A stretch of 47,801 nt of DNA from Terriglobia bacterium (GTDB lineage Bacteria > Pseudomonadota > Alphaproteobacteria > Acetobacterales > Acetobacteraceae). The notes beneath the pieces were generated by a model. It worked only from the letters and a program-made list of their open reading frames with translations, was not told the DNA's origin and made no database searches. The translations under genes and the position numbers were made by a program. Positions within the stretch are counted from its first letter, which is position 1. Each line of letters opens with the position of its first letter. Below, piece by piece: positions 26,896 to 36,237 of this stretch. The stretch spans positions 1 to 47,801 of the forward strand of contig JAIMBF010000016.1 in NCBI GenBank assembly GCA_023511585.1, read 5' to 3'.

Positions 26896-28446
26896 ATGAG
26901 AGCCTCTGAGCCTGCTCTTGAGGTGCGTGCCGTCGGCAAACGCTACGGCGCAACCGTGGCGCTGGAGGATGTTTCCTTCACGCTTCGCGCCGGCGAAGTT
27001 TGCGGGTTGTTGGGCGAGAACGGTGCCGGCAAATCTACGCTGGTAAAGGTGCTCAGCGGTGTCGTCGTGCCGGATTCAGGCGAGATGTGGATCGGCGGTA
27101 CGGCCTACCGTCCACGTAACATCACTGACGCACGCACCCACGGCGTTGCGACCGCGTTTCAGGAATTGAGCTTGGTGCCGACGCTCTCCGTTGCGGTGAA
27201 TCTGTCTCTTCCGCATCCCGCCGGCAGCCGCTTCGGACTTGTCCGGCTGCGTCGCTTGGAAGAAGAGGCCGCGCGTATTCTGCATACCTACGGCGTTGCC
27301 GATGTCCATCCCGGAGCTCTGGTCGGCGAGCTCTCGCTCGGTGTGCGCCAGCGGATCGAGATTGTGCGGGCGATGATGCGTGCACCGCGGGTTTTGCTGC
27401 TCGATGAGCCGACCTCCGCCCTTTCCGATCGCGAATGGCTCTTTGCGCTTATTTCCCGTGCGCTCGATGGTGGCACGTCCGTGCTTTATATCAGCCACAA
27501 ACTGGATGAAATTCGTCGCATCTGCCATCGCTGCGTAGTGCTGCGCAACGGCCGGAAAGTGCTGGACTCGGCTGTTGCCGTGCTAAGCGATGCCGAGATT
27601 TTCAGCAGCATGGCGGGCCGTTCCCTGGTCGAGGCTTTTCCGGTTGCCTCCTCTACAGTCCAACCCGGACCGCCGGCGCTTTCCGTGAAGAACCTCTCGG
27701 CGGAAGGCATCGCGGATGTGGATTTTACCCTCGCGCGGGGGGAAATTCTCGGTGTTGCGGGTTTGGAAGGGCAAGGGCAATCAAGCCTTTTCAGGGCGTT
27801 GGCGGGGCTTTTGCCGCTGCGAGACGGCAGTATCGAGGTGGCGGGCCGACGCCAGATATTTCGCTCACCGCGTGCCGCCCGCCGCGCCGGGGTGGTGCTG
27901 GTTCCCGAAGATCGGAAAGAGGAGGGAATTTTCAAAGATCTCACCGCGCTTGCGAACATTTCGCTTCCGATCATCGGGGAGTGTCACCGTCTGCGTTTTA
28001 TCAACCGCCGCGCCGAGCGGGCTCGCGTGGAAGAAGTTATCCCGATCGTTGAACTGGCCGAGCGTTATTTGCCGCAAAATATCGAAGCCTTATCGGGCGG
28101 CAACCAGCAGAAGGCCGTTCTCGCGCGGGCGCTGATTGCAGGAGCGCGTTGCCTTTTGCTGTTTGACCCGACCCGCGGTGTCGATGTCGGCGCCAAGCAA
28201 AGCATCTATCGCCTGATCCGACGCTTTGCCGAAGAAGGGGGCGCGGTGTTGTTCTATTCCACCGAGCTCGATGAACTTGTGCACCTGTGTGACCGGTGCT
28301 TGGTGATCTACCGCAATCGCATTGCCGGCGAACTGTCGCGTGCCGCATTGAGCCAGGAGCGGATCCTGGCCATCGCGTCCGGTCACTCCTTACCGCAAAG
28401 TGCTCAGCCGGAGCCTTTTGCGGAAAACTCGGTGACCGCGCGATGA
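26896..28446 (+). CDS. Sugar ABC transporter ATPase, two-domain (RbsA-like)
   Basis: A 516-residue tandem ATPase of the ribose/xylose importer type. Domain 1 has Walker A GENGAGKST (40-48), signature LSLGVRQRI and Walker B VLLLDEPTSALS. Domain 2 has the usual weakened P-loop GLEGQGQSS, signature LSGGNQQKAVLARAL, and LLLFDPTRGVDVGAK in place of a standard Walker B. I recall the last variant from other members of this family, so it need not be inactivating. It begins 25 nt after the dehydrogenase and overlaps the next permease by ATGA, starting the sugar-type operon. Confidence 0.93.
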   Translation: MRASEPALEVRAVGKRYGATVALEDVSFTLRAGEVCGLLGENGAGKSTLVKVLSGVVVPDSGEMWIGGTAYRPRNITDARTHGVATAFQELSLVPTLSVAVNLSLPHPAGSRFGLVRLRRLEEEAARILHTYGVADVHPGALVGELSLGVRQRIEIVRAMMRAPRVLLLDEPTSALSDREWLFALISRALDGGTSVLYISHKLDEIRRICHRCVVLRNGRKVLDSAVAVLSDAEIFSSMAGRSLVEAFPVASSTVQPGPPALSVKNLSAEGIADVDFTLARGEILGVAGLEGQGQSSLFRALAGLLPLRDGSIEVAGRRQIFRSPRAARRAGVVLVPEDRKEEGIFKDLTALANISLPIIGECHRLRFINRRAERARVEEVIPIVELAERYLPQNIEALSGGNQQKAVLARALIAGARCLLLFDPTRGVDVGAKQSIYRLIRRFAEEGGAVLFYSTELDELVHLCDRCLVIYRNRIAGELSRAALSQERILAIASGHSLPQSAQPEPFAENSVTAR

Positions 28447-29420
28447 AAATCGCGGTGAAAATCGGGCGTGCGCTCGGCGGCGGGGCGCCGTTCGCCACCG
28501 TTGTCTGCCTTGTCATGTATGCCGTTTATGCCGCGCGGGCGCCCAGCGCGCTGAGCATATTCGGCATCACCAACGTGCTCAACGATGCTGTGGTGCTTGC
28601 GATCGGTTCCGCTGGCCTCACGCTTGTGATTCTTGCGGGCGAATTCGACCTCTCCGGTGTGGGCGTGATTGCTATTGCCAATGTGCTGGTTGCAACCACA
28701 AGCGGGGCGAGCGGGTTTGGTGCGCTGGGCAGCTTGGCGCTTGTGCTCGCGATCGGCTTGCTGGTTGGGACGGTGAACGGTGTGCTTGTCGCGTTCTTTC
28801 AACTGCAGTCCCTGGCTGCCACCATCGGCACCATGATTGCGTGCGAAGGCGTGGCATTGCTGATTCTGCCCGCTCCGGGCGGGGAGGTTTCCGATAAAAT
28901 CGCAACCGGCCTCACCGGAGATCTGGCAGGCGTGATCCCGGTTGCTTTGCTTATTCTCGGGGGTTTTGCGGCAGCCTGGTTCGTCTTCAAGCGCACATCG
29001 CTCGGAGTGGCAATTTACGCAACCGGAGCCGATGCCCAGGCTGCGCGCCTTTCCGGGATTGACCTCCGACGCACCCGGCTGGCGGCGTTCATGCTTGCCG
29101 GACTTTGTTACGCCTTCGCCGGCTACATGTTAAGCGCGGAGACGGGCACGGGAGATCCCCGCGTGAGCAGCGCCTTGTTGCTTTTTATGTATGCGGCGGT
29201 AGCAATCGGCGGCACTTCGCTCAGCGGCGGAAAAGGCGGCGTATTCGGCAGCCTTGTCGGGGCGGGGATCCTCACGGTGTTGCAAAAGATGTTGTTTGCG
29301 CTCGGCGTTGCTGAGTTTTACACGAATATTTTCAACGGAATCGTTATGATCTTCGCGTTATTGTTCGGCAACATTGTCTCTTCGCTTGCCGGTCCGCTGC
29401 GGCGTCAGGTAGCGAAATGA
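28443..29420 (+). CDS. Sugar ABC transporter permease (RbsC-like), first copy
   Basis: A 325-residue permease with about nine hydrophobic segments. Family features include LAGEFDLSGVGVIAIANVLVA near residue 65, YATGADAQAARLSGIDLRRTRLAAFMLAGLCYAFAG near 195-230, and a glycine-rich VAIGGTSLSGGKGGVFGSLVGAGIL stretch. The upstream in-frame extension to 28296 lies inside the ATPase gene; ATG 28443 overlaps its stop by ATGA and is chosen. It also overlaps the second permease by ATGA, indicating tight coupling of a two-permease system. Confidence 0.93.
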   Translation: MKIAVKIGRALGGGAPFATVVCLVMYAVYAARAPSALSIFGITNVLNDAVVLAIGSAGLTLVILAGEFDLSGVGVIAIANVLVATTSGASGFGALGSLALVLAIGLLVGTVNGVLVAFFQLQSLAATIGTMIACEGVALLILPAPGGEVSDKIATGLTGDLAGVIPVALLILGGFAAAWFVFKRTSLGVAIYATGADAQAARLSGIDLRRTRLAAFMLAGLCYAFAGYMLSAETGTGDPRVSSALLLFMYAAVAIGGTSLSGGKGGVFGSLVGAGILTVLQKMLFALGVAEFYTNIFNGIVMIFALLFGNIVSSLAGPLRRQVAK

Positions 29421-30379
29421 GCGCAATTTCCTTGCGCCAGCGTTTGCCGGAGGGGCTGGGCATTCCGCTTATTGTCTTCGCATCTACCGCTTTCTTGGTA
29501 GCTGTTATCAAGCTGATCAGCCCTGGCTCCGTGCTTGCCCAGCAAATTGAAGCCATTTTGGTCACGGCGATCTTTCTTGTTATCGCGTCGTTTGGGCAAG
29601 GCCTTGCCATTCTTCTCGGCGGCATCGACCTTTCCATCGGCGTGGTGATGGGGCTTGCGGGGATGATGATTTCGGGCCTCACCAACGGCGCGGACGCCGC
29701 ATTGGGCTGGGCGGTTCCGGCCACTCTTGCAAGTTGCGCCGCGATCGGGGTGTTCAACGGCCTTGGCATTGCTCTGGCCGGGATCCCTCCGTTCATTATG
29801 ACTCTGGCCAGCGGCTCGATTTTCTTCGGGGTCGGCTTGGGTTTCACGGCCGGCGCCGCACAACGGCCCGTGGCGCCGGCGTTGCAAAAGCTGATGAGCG
29901 GGCATTTCTTCGGCTTGCCTTTGCCGGTTTTGCTTTTGGCGGCTTTCGCGCTTGCAGCGATGGCGTTTCAAAACGGCAGCGTTGAAGGGCGCAGGCTCTA
30001 TGCCATCGGTTCTAACGCGAAGGCGGCGCGGATCGTTGGGTTGCCGATCTACCCGCTGACGGTTGCTGTTTACGGAATCAGCGGCCTCTGCGCGGGAATC
30101 GCGGGGGTGCTGCTGGCCGGTTATGCTTCCGCGGCGACGCTGGATATGGGCGACCCGTTTCTGATGCCGACCATTGCTGCGGTGGTCATCGGGGGCGCGC
30201 GGGTGACCGGCGGGCGGGGACTTTACCTCGGAACCTTTGCGGGCGCGCTGTTTCTCAGCGTTTTGGAAACGATTATCACAGTGCTCAGCCTTTCGCAGGG
30301 GCTGCGAGATATCATCGAAGGCGCGATCATTGTTATTGCGCTGCTTTTGCAGACTGCACCCGCAAAAAAACGATACTAA
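29417..30379 (+). CDS. Sugar ABC transporter permease (RbsC-like), second copy
   Basis: A 320-residue paralogue of the preceding permease. It has LLGGIDLSIGVVMGLAGMMISG near residue 70, RRLYAIGSNAKAARIVGLPIYPLTVAVYGISGLCAGIAG, and VVIGGARVTGGRGLYLGTFAGALFL. The start ATGA overlaps the upstream stop. Two distinct permeases with one tandem ATPase is common in the CUT2 class and implies a heterodimeric channel. Confidence 0.93.
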   Translation: MSAISLRQRLPEGLGIPLIVFASTAFLVAVIKLISPGSVLAQQIEAILVTAIFLVIASFGQGLAILLGGIDLSIGVVMGLAGMMISGLTNGADAALGWAVPATLASCAAIGVFNGLGIALAGIPPFIMTLASGSIFFGVGLGFTAGAAQRPVAPALQKLMSGHFFGLPLPVLLLAAFALAAMAFQNGSVEGRRLYAIGSNAKAARIVGLPIYPLTVAVYGISGLCAGIAGVLLAGYASAATLDMGDPFLMPTIAAVVIGGARVTGGRGLYLGTFAGALFLSVLETIITVLSLSQGLRDIIEGAIIVIALLLQTAPAKKRY

Positions 30380-30407
30380 CCTGCACAACAGAGGAAAGGA
30401 GACGCAT

Positions 30408-31625
30408 ATGTTATTCGGAACAAAACAAAAAACGCTGCTTGCAGGCGCAGCCGCGATGCTTCTCGCCGGTGCCGTGCAGCAAAGCGCGGCAGAGGAACCA
30501 CATTACAAGGTGTTCCTGGATATGAGCTATAGCGGCAACATTTGGCAGGCAGCCGCGGCGAACGGAATCAAAGCGCTGGCAGCAACTCCGCCGTATGATA
30601 AGGAAGTCGAATTCAAAACGATCATTTCCGGCACCGATGTGCAGCGCCAGATTTCCGATATCCAAAGCATGGTGGCTGCCGGGGCGAATGCGATCCTGAT
30701 CTATCCGCTTTCACCGACGGCACTTAACCGGGTGATCCGCCAAGCCTGTGCGCAGCATGTCTTGGTCTTTACCTACGACAGCACGGTTACCGAACCTTGC
30801 GCTTATAACGTCAGCAATATTACCGCGCGTTATGGCGCCAATTCCGCGCAATGGATGGTGAACCAATTAGGCGGCAAAGGCGAGCTTGTTATCAATCACG
30901 GGGTTGCCGGAACCGCCGTCACCAAGACCTACGACGCGCAAGCATTACACATCTTTAGCCGTTATCCGGGGATCAAAATCGTCGGCGAGTTCTACGGCAA
31001 CTGGAATGACGCAACCTCGCAAGAGGGCGTATCCAAAATTCTTGCGGCGCATCCCAATCTCGACGCAATCTGGACGGTGGACGGTACCTATGGATCGCTG
31101 CAGGCGGTCATGAAGAATCGACCGGACCGGCTGGTGACGATCGCCGGGCAATCCAACAACGGCTATCGTCTCATGATTGCGGATCCGAAACTCCAGGCGA
31201 AGGGGCTTCGAGGGCTTTCCTCCAGCGCCGGGCCCGCGGTCGGGCCGTATGCCTTCAAGGTGATGATGGAGGTACTGACCGGGCAGTTGAAACCAACGCA
31301 ACACAATATCGAATATCCCCTTCCGTGGGTTCCGTATACGGATGTGAAACTCTGCACCGGGGATCGTTTTGTCGGCGGTTGCAACACCTTCCCGGAAGGG
31401 AAAGTGCCCCCGCTCTTTATTGATACCTCCTTGAACGGCGATTTGCTTCCTGAGTTGAGCCTTACCGCGGTTCAGGAAGGCAAACCCACGCCGGGTGCGC
31501 GGATCCAAAAGCTGCCCGAAATCCACTATGCGGAGAACCTTCCGGGAATTAACTGCGAAAACTGCACGGCACCGCCTGATGCGATGGAGCCCAACTTGGT
31601 CAAGCCCATTCCTGTGCCGAAATAG
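30408..31625 (+). CDS. Sugar ABC transporter substrate-binding protein (RbsB-like) with C-terminal extension
   Basis: A 405-residue periplasmic protein. A signal peptide (KQKTLLAGAAAMLLAGAVQQSAA) is followed by the periplasmic-binding fold: KVFLDMSYSGNIWQAAAANGIKALA, ISGTDVQRQISDIQSMVAAGANAILIYPLSPTAL, and the ribose-family end at about 330. Roughly 75 further residues follow, rich in proline and with CxxC (GINCENCTAPPD), much longer than RbsB (about 296). ATG 30408 follows AGGAAAGGAG; a longer frame lies inside the permease gene. It ends the operon before a strong hairpin. Ligand unknown. Confidence 0.92.
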   Translation: MLFGTKQKTLLAGAAAMLLAGAVQQSAAEEPHYKVFLDMSYSGNIWQAAAANGIKALAATPPYDKEVEFKTIISGTDVQRQISDIQSMVAAGANAILIYPLSPTALNRVIRQACAQHVLVFTYDSTVTEPCAYNVSNITARYGANSAQWMVNQLGGKGELVINHGVAGTAVTKTYDAQALHIFSRYPGIKIVGEFYGNWNDATSQEGVSKILAAHPNLDAIWTVDGTYGSLQAVMKNRPDRLVTIAGQSNNGYRLMIADPKLQAKGLRGLSSSAGPAVGPYAFKVMMEVLTGQLKPTQHNIEYPLPWVPYTDVKLCTGDRFVGGCNTFPEGKVPPLFIDTSLNGDLLPELSLTAVQEGKPTPGARIQKLPEIHYAENLPGINCENCTAPPDAMEPNLVKPIPVPK

Positions 31626-31639
31626 CCTCGATACCACGG

Positions 31640-31684
31640 ACTGCGGCGTTGCCGGTTCATCAACAGCACCGGGAGCGCCGCAGT
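31640..31684 (+). terminator. Two-stage hairpin after the sugar transporter operon
   Basis: ACTGCGGCG (31640-31648) pairs perfectly with CGCCGCAGT (31676-31684), enclosing a second stem CCGGT/ACCGG (31652-31656 with 31668-31672). No T-run follows, so it may act as a terminator with Rho or protect the mRNA end. Confidence 0.6.
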
Positions 31685-31765
31685 ATGCGGAAATATAGCA
31701 TATCTGTATTGCAAATTTGTAATAGATTTGGAGAGGTTCAGAACGCTCAAGCGGCGTGTGTGGTA

Positions 31766-31849
31766 TGCCCGCCGGGGGAGTCGAACCCCCAAAGGCCGAA
31801 GCCCCACGGATTTTAAGTCCGCTGCGTCTACCGGTTCCGCCAGGCGGGC
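31766..31849 (-). tRNA. tRNA-Leu (TAA anticodon)
   Basis: On the minus strand, GCCCGCC (from 31849) pairs with GGCGGGC. The anticodon stem GCGGA/TCCGT has loop CTTAAAA, anticodon TAA. A long variable arm (GGGGCTTCGGCCTTT) and GGTTCGACTCC T arm are typical of leucine. The discriminator is A, followed by TACCA, so the CCA is not in register and must be added. It marks the boundary between the accessory block and the grpE region. Confidence 0.95.
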
Positions 31850-31995
31850 GGCTTGGAGGTTTTGGGGTATCTCCCCAATTCTTGTCCAGGGGGAGAAATC
31901 ATTCAGCTTCTTGCTCCCAGCGCTTGCCCCACCTAATTCCTGCCAGGACTGGCAATAGGACGAGATCTTCGATCGCACAAGAATAGTTGAGACCA

Positions 31996-32625
31996 ATGCA
32001 AACAGCCCCCGAAAACGATCCCAAACCCACGCCGAATCCCGAGTCCGCACCGAAAACGGAGGCGGCCGAGCCGCAAACGCCCGACGAGCTGATGGCGGCA
32101 GCCACCGAGCGCATTCGTTCGCTCGAACTCGAGCGCGACGAGCTTAAGGACCGGTGGATGCGGGCCGAGGCCGAGCTTGCCAATGTCCGCGCCCGCACCA
32201 AGCGGGAAGTGGAGGACACTCGCCTTTTTGCGATACAGAAATTCGCTGCGGATGTGGTGGAAGCGGCAGAAAACCTCCGCCGCGCGATCGCGAGCCTGCC
32301 GCCGCCCGAGCCGGGTGAGCCGCCCATTCTCGCGCGGGTGCGCGAAGGATTAGCCGGAATCGAGCGCAACCTTCTCTCTATTTTGGAGCGCAACGGCATC
32401 CTTGCCGAAGACCCCACCGGCGCTCTCTTCGATCCCAACCGGCATGAGGCGATGAGCGAGCAGGAAACCGACGAGCATCCCCCCGGTACCGTGCTGCAGG
32501 CCTGGACTCGTGCATGGACCTTGCATGGGCGTTTGTTGCGTCCGGCCATGGTGGTGGTGGCAAAAGCCCCAGCGCCGGAGTTGCCGCAGCCGAACGAGGC
32601 CGCGCGCCTCAACACGACCGCATGA
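31996..32625 (+). CDS. grpE: Nucleotide exchange factor GrpE
   Basis: A 209-residue GrpE. An acidic, proline-rich N-terminus precedes a long coiled-coil (ERIRSLELERDELKDRWMRAEAELANVRARTKREV, about 40-75). The C-terminal beta domain keeps LFDPNRHEAMSE, PPGTVLQAW and LLRPAMVVVAK. GrpE exchanges ADP for ATP on DnaK. A TTG nine bases upstream is in frame; ATG 31996 is chosen. dnaK follows after 135 nt. Confidence 0.94.
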   Translation: MQTAPENDPKPTPNPESAPKTEAAEPQTPDELMAAATERIRSLELERDELKDRWMRAEAELANVRARTKREVEDTRLFAIQKFAADVVEAAENLRRAIASLPPPEPGEPPILARVREGLAGIERNLLSILERNGILAEDPTGALFDPNRHEAMSEQETDEHPPGTVLQAWTRAWTLHGRLLRPAMVVVAKAPAPELPQPNEAARLNTTA

Positions 32626-32652
32626 AAGAAAGGGCTGGAATTCGTGTCGAAG

Positions 32653-32670
32653 ACCCTTGCCCAAAAGGGT
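32653..32670. promoter_or_regulatory. Small dyad between grpE and dnaK
   Basis: ACCCTT (32653-32658) and AAGGGT (32665-32670) form an inverted repeat. The CTTG inside it (32656) followed by CCCTCAATACAT could also be a heat-shock promoter for dnaK. Weak evidence either way. Confidence 0.3.
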
Positions 32671-32760
32671 CACCCTCAATACATCGGTAGCAGTTCATTC
32701 CATTTGGGGGCGCGGGCGGTGCCTCGGGCCGCTTTCGCCCGCTGCTAAGGAGCAAGTCTT

Positions 32761-34677
32761 ATGAGCAAAGTCGTCGGCATTGATCTTGGCACCACGAACT
32801 CCTGCGTTGCCATTATGGAAGGCAAGGAAGTTCGGGTGATAGAAAACAGCGAGGGTTCGCGAACCACGCCAAGCATGGTCGCCATCACCGACAGCGGCGA
32901 GCGCCTGGTGGGCCAGGCCGCGAAGCGGCAGGCGGTGACCAACCCCACCAACACGATTTACGCGGTCAAACGCCTCATGGGGCGCCGGTTCGATGACCCC
33001 ATCGTGCAGCGCGAAAAGGCGCTGGTGCCCTATAATATTGTTCGCGCCGATAACGGTGATGCCTGGGTGGAGATGCGCGGCCAGCGCTATTCGCCAAGCC
33101 AAATCAGCGCGTTTATCCTCACCAAGATGAAGGAAACGGCGGAGGCGTATCTCGGCCAGCCGGTTACCCAGGCGGTGATTACCGTGCCCGCCTACTTCAA
33201 CGACGCGCAGCGCCAGGCAACCAAGGATGCGGGCCGCATTGCCGGCTTGGAAGTGCTGCGGATTATCAACGAACCGACCGCAGCCGCCCTTGCCTATGGG
33301 CTCGATAAGAAAAAGAGCGGCACCATCGCCGTTTACGACCTCGGCGGCGGTACCTTCGATATTTCCATTCTCGAAATCGGCGACGGGGTTTTTGAGGTCA
33401 AGTCTACCAACGGCGATACCTTCCTCGGCGGCGAGGACTTCGACAAGCGCATCATCGACTATCTCGCCGGCGAGTTCCAGCGCGAACAGGGCATCGACCT
33501 CCGGCGCGACAAGCTCGCCCTGCAGCGCTTAAAAGAGGCGGCGGAAAAGGCCAAGATCGAGCTCTCTTCCGCGAAGGAGACGGAGATCAACCTGCCCTTC
33601 ATTACCGCGGATGCAACCGGGCCCAAGCATCTGGTCATGAAGCTGACCCGCGCCAAGCTGGAGAGCCTGGTGGACGACCTGATCCAGAAGACTTTAGACC
33701 CCTGCCGCGCGGCACTGAAGGACGCCGGCGTCACCCCTGCCGAGATTTCGGAAGTGATTCTGGTCGGCGGCATGACGCGCATGCCCAAGGTGATTGAGAC
33801 GGTAAAGCAGTTCTTCGGCCGAGAGCCGGCCCGCAACGTCAACCCGGACGAAGTGGTGGCGGTTGGTGCGGCGATTCAGGCTGCCGTACTCACGGGCGAA
33901 GTGAAGGATGTCTTGCTGCTCGACGTGACGCCGCTTTCGCTCGGCATCGAGACCTTGGGCGGTGTCTTCACGCGGCTCATTGAGCGCAATACCACCATCC
34001 CGACGCGAAAATCCCAAATCTTCTCCACCGCCGAGGATGGCCAGACCGCGGTCACCATCAAGGTCTATCAGGGCGAACGCGAAATGGCGGCCGACAACAA
34101 ACTGCTTGGCCAGTTCGACCTTGTCGGCATTCCGCCGGCCCCGCGTGGCGTGCCGCAGATTGAAGTGACGTTCGACATCGACGCGAACGGCATCGTCTCG
34201 GTCTCGGCGAAAGACAAAGCCACCGGCAAAGAACAGCAGATCCGTATCCAGGCCTCGGGCGGGCTGACGGAAGCCGAGATCCAGCGCATGATCAAGGAGG
34301 CCGAGGCGAACGCGGAGGCCGATCGCAAGCGGCGTGAATTCGTCGAGGCGAAGAACCACGCCGATGCATTGCTCCATCAGGTTGAGAAGAATCTGAAGGA
34401 GAACGAAGACAAGATCGCGGCGGCCGATAAGAGCGAGGCGGAAGCGGCCATGAGCGCTGTGCGCTCGGCGATGGAAGGCAACGACCTCGCCACGCTCAAA
34501 CAGGCAACCGATCGGTTAAGCCAAGTTGCGATGCGGATCGGCGAAGCCATGTATCGCGCTCAGCAGGCGGAACCCGGCGCGCAGAGCTCCGCGGCAGGCG
34601 GCGCGGCGGCCGGCGATAAAGTGGTGGACGCCGAATTCGAGGAGGTGGACGAAAACAAGAAAAAGAAGTCCGCCTAA
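32761..34677 (+). CDS. dnaK: Chaperone DnaK (Hsp70)
   Basis: A 638-residue Hsp70 of full length. The ATPase domain starts [14 protein letters not shown] and contains [22 protein letters not shown] and [16 protein letters not shown]. The linker [16 protein letters not shown] (about 380-395) joins the peptide-binding domain. The tail ends with the acidic [14 protein letters not shown]. The ATG follows AAGGAG. DnaK folds proteins in the cytoplasm with DnaJ and GrpE, both encoded next to it. Confidence 0.97.
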   Translation: MSKVVGIDLGTTNSCVAIMEGKEVRVIENSEGSRTTPSMVAITDSGERLVGQAAKRQAVTNPTNTIYAVKRLMGRRFDDPIVQREKALVPYNIVRADNGDAWVEMRGQRYSPSQISAFILTKMKETAEAYLGQPVTQAVITVPAYFNDAQRQATKDAGRIAGLEVLRIINEPTAAALAYGLDKKKSGTIAVYDLGGGTFDISILEIGDGVFEVKSTNGDTFLGGEDFDKRIIDYLAGEFQREQGIDLRRDKLALQRLKEAAEKAKIELSSAKETEINLPFITADATGPKHLVMKLTRAKLESLVDDLIQKTLDPCRAALKDAGVTPAEISEVILVGGMTRMPKVIETVKQFFGREPARNVNPDEVVAVGAAIQAAVLTGEVKDVLLLDVTPLSLGIETLGGVFTRLIERNTTIPTRKSQIFSTAEDGQTAVTIKVYQGEREMAADNKLLGQFDLVGIPPAPRGVPQIEVTFDIDANGIVSVSAKDKATGKEQQIRIQASGGLTEAEIQRMIKEAEANAEADRKRREFVEAKNHADALLHQVEKNLKENEDKIAAADKSEAEAAMSAVRSAMEGNDLATLKQATDRLSQVAMRIGEAMYRAQQAEPGAQSSAAGGAAAGDKVVDAEFEEVDENKKKKSA

Positions 34678-34807
34678 TCGCAAGGAGAAAACTGACGCAT
34701 GCGGAAACGCGTCCAAAATCGGCAGAAAAAGGGCGCGTTCCGCTGCGGCGCGGAGGGAGGGGTTTTGATATTGGCTGCTTCCCGCCCGGCGGCCCAAGAG
34801 AATTGAA

Positions 34808-35944
34808 ATGGCGAAAAACGATTATTACGCAACACTCGGTGTTTCTCGAAACGCCAGCGTAGAAGAGATCAAACGCGCCTATCGCAAATTGGCGATGCAA
34901 TATCATCCGGACCGCAATCCGGGTGACAAATCGGCCGAAGCCAAGTTCAAAGAAATCAACGAGGCTTACGACGTTCTGAAAGACGAGCAAAAGCGCGCGG
35001 CCTATGACCGTTACGGCCATGCCGCCTTTGAGCACGGCGCAGGCGCGGGGCCGGCTGGATTTGACTTTGGTGCCGGTGGGCTGGGCGATATTTTCGATCA
35101 GATGTTCGGCGAGTTCATGGGTGGAACGCGCCGCGGTGGCCGCGGCCCACGGCCCGGCGCCGATATCCGACAAAGCGTTGAGATTGACCTGGAAGAAGCG
35201 TTTAGCGGGAAAAAGGTGCAATTGCGGGTGCCGACTCGCGTCGTCTGTGAAGCCTGCCACGGATCCGGCTCCGAGGATGCCAGTCGCGGCGCCGATACCT
35301 GTACAACCTGCGGCGGTATGGGCAAAATTCGCGCCCAACAAGGATTCTTTTTGATCGAACGCACTTGCCCGAACTGCGGTGGTTCAGGCCGAGTGATCCG
35401 CAACCCTTGCCGCATTTGCCACGGCACCGGCACGGTGCCGCGCGAGCGTACGCTGCAAGTCACGATCCCCGCCGGGGTCGAGGACGGCACGCGCATCCGC
35501 CTGGCGGGGGAGGGCGAGGCGGGAAGCAACGGCGCACCTCCCGGCGACCTTTACGTGCATGTCCATATCCGCCCGCATCCTCTCTTTCAACGCGACGGGG
35601 CGAATCTGTTCCTCCGCCTGCCGGTGCGCATGACGCTGGCCGCGCTCGGGGGCGAAGTGGAGGTGCCGGTGATCGACGGCAGCCGCGCGACCATCAAAAT
35701 TCCGCCGGGAACCCAAAGCGGCGATCAATTCCGCATTCGCGGGAAAGGCTTCTCGGTGCTTCGCAGCACCGCCCGGGGTGATATGTATATTCAGGTTGCG
35801 GTCGAAACCCCGCGACATCTGACCCGAAAGCAGCGCGAACTCTTGGAGGAATTCGAGGCGGAGGAGGAAGCGCATGCCAAGGGTAGCCCGGAAAGCGAGG
35901 GCTTTTTTGCCAAGGTCAAAGAGTTTTTTGAGGGGCGGGGTTGA
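34808..35944 (+). CDS. dnaJ: Co-chaperone DnaJ (Hsp40)
   Basis: A 378-residue type I DnaJ. The J domain (1-70) contains the HPD motif in [14 protein letters not shown]-rich linker (about 75-115) follows. The zinc domain has four CxxCxGxG repeats: [24 protein letters not shown] and CRICHGTG. The C-terminal substrate domains and dimerisation tail are complete. DnaJ stimulates DnaK ATP hydrolysis. It lies 130 nt after dnaK. Confidence 0.97.
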   Translation: MAKNDYYATLGVSRNASVEEIKRAYRKLAMQYHPDRNPGDKSAEAKFKEINEAYDVLKDEQKRAAYDRYGHAAFEHGAGAGPAGFDFGAGGLGDIFDQMFGEFMGGTRRGGRGPRPGADIRQSVEIDLEEAFSGKKVQLRVPTRVVCEACHGSGSEDASRGADTCTTCGGMGKIRAQQGFFLIERTCPNCGGSGRVIRNPCRICHGTGTVPRERTLQVTIPAGVEDGTRIRLAGEGEAGSNGAPPGDLYVHVHIRPHPLFQRDGANLFLRLPVRMTLAALGGEVEVPVIDGSRATIKIPPGTQSGDQFRIRGKGFSVLRSTARGDMYIQVAVETPRHLTRKQRELLEEFEAEEEAHAKGSPESEGFFAKVKEFFEGRG

Positions 35945-36237
35945 TCTCGCGGCTTCGCTAGCGCCGGCAGGCCTTGCTCTCGGCAAGCGAACTTAGGTCT
36001 GCCCGGTCCCAGAGCAATATCATGACGCAGCACCGATGCTGAAGCGATCGAAAGCCATGCGAAAATAATCAAAGAAGATATCATAATATCAACACTTGTA
36101 ATTGAGCGGAAACCGAAGCATATGCCGGCGGAACTGGTTGGCCGTGGTTCTTCCGCTGCTTTGCTGGACGTGAAATTCGCTGGAACGCCGTAAGGCGCGA
36201 AGCCGCCTACGCCTGATGTGTGATGGAGGTTTATTCC
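35945..36237. other. Intergenic region between dnaJ and the EF-G gene
   Basis: This 293-base stretch holds no convincing gene. The middle is A/T-rich (a GATAT-cata-ATATC repeat near 36078) and probably contains the EF-G promoter. A hairpin with stem CGT(a)AGGCG / CGCCTACG at 36189-36211, with one bulged base, lies just upstream of the ribosome site and could affect translation. Confidence 0.4.

Noticed and set aside
28150-28200. RbsA-like second domain with altered Walker B (FDPTRG) as an inactivated enzyme
   Set aside because: The second domain of this family is naturally degenerate and I recall the same variant in other members.
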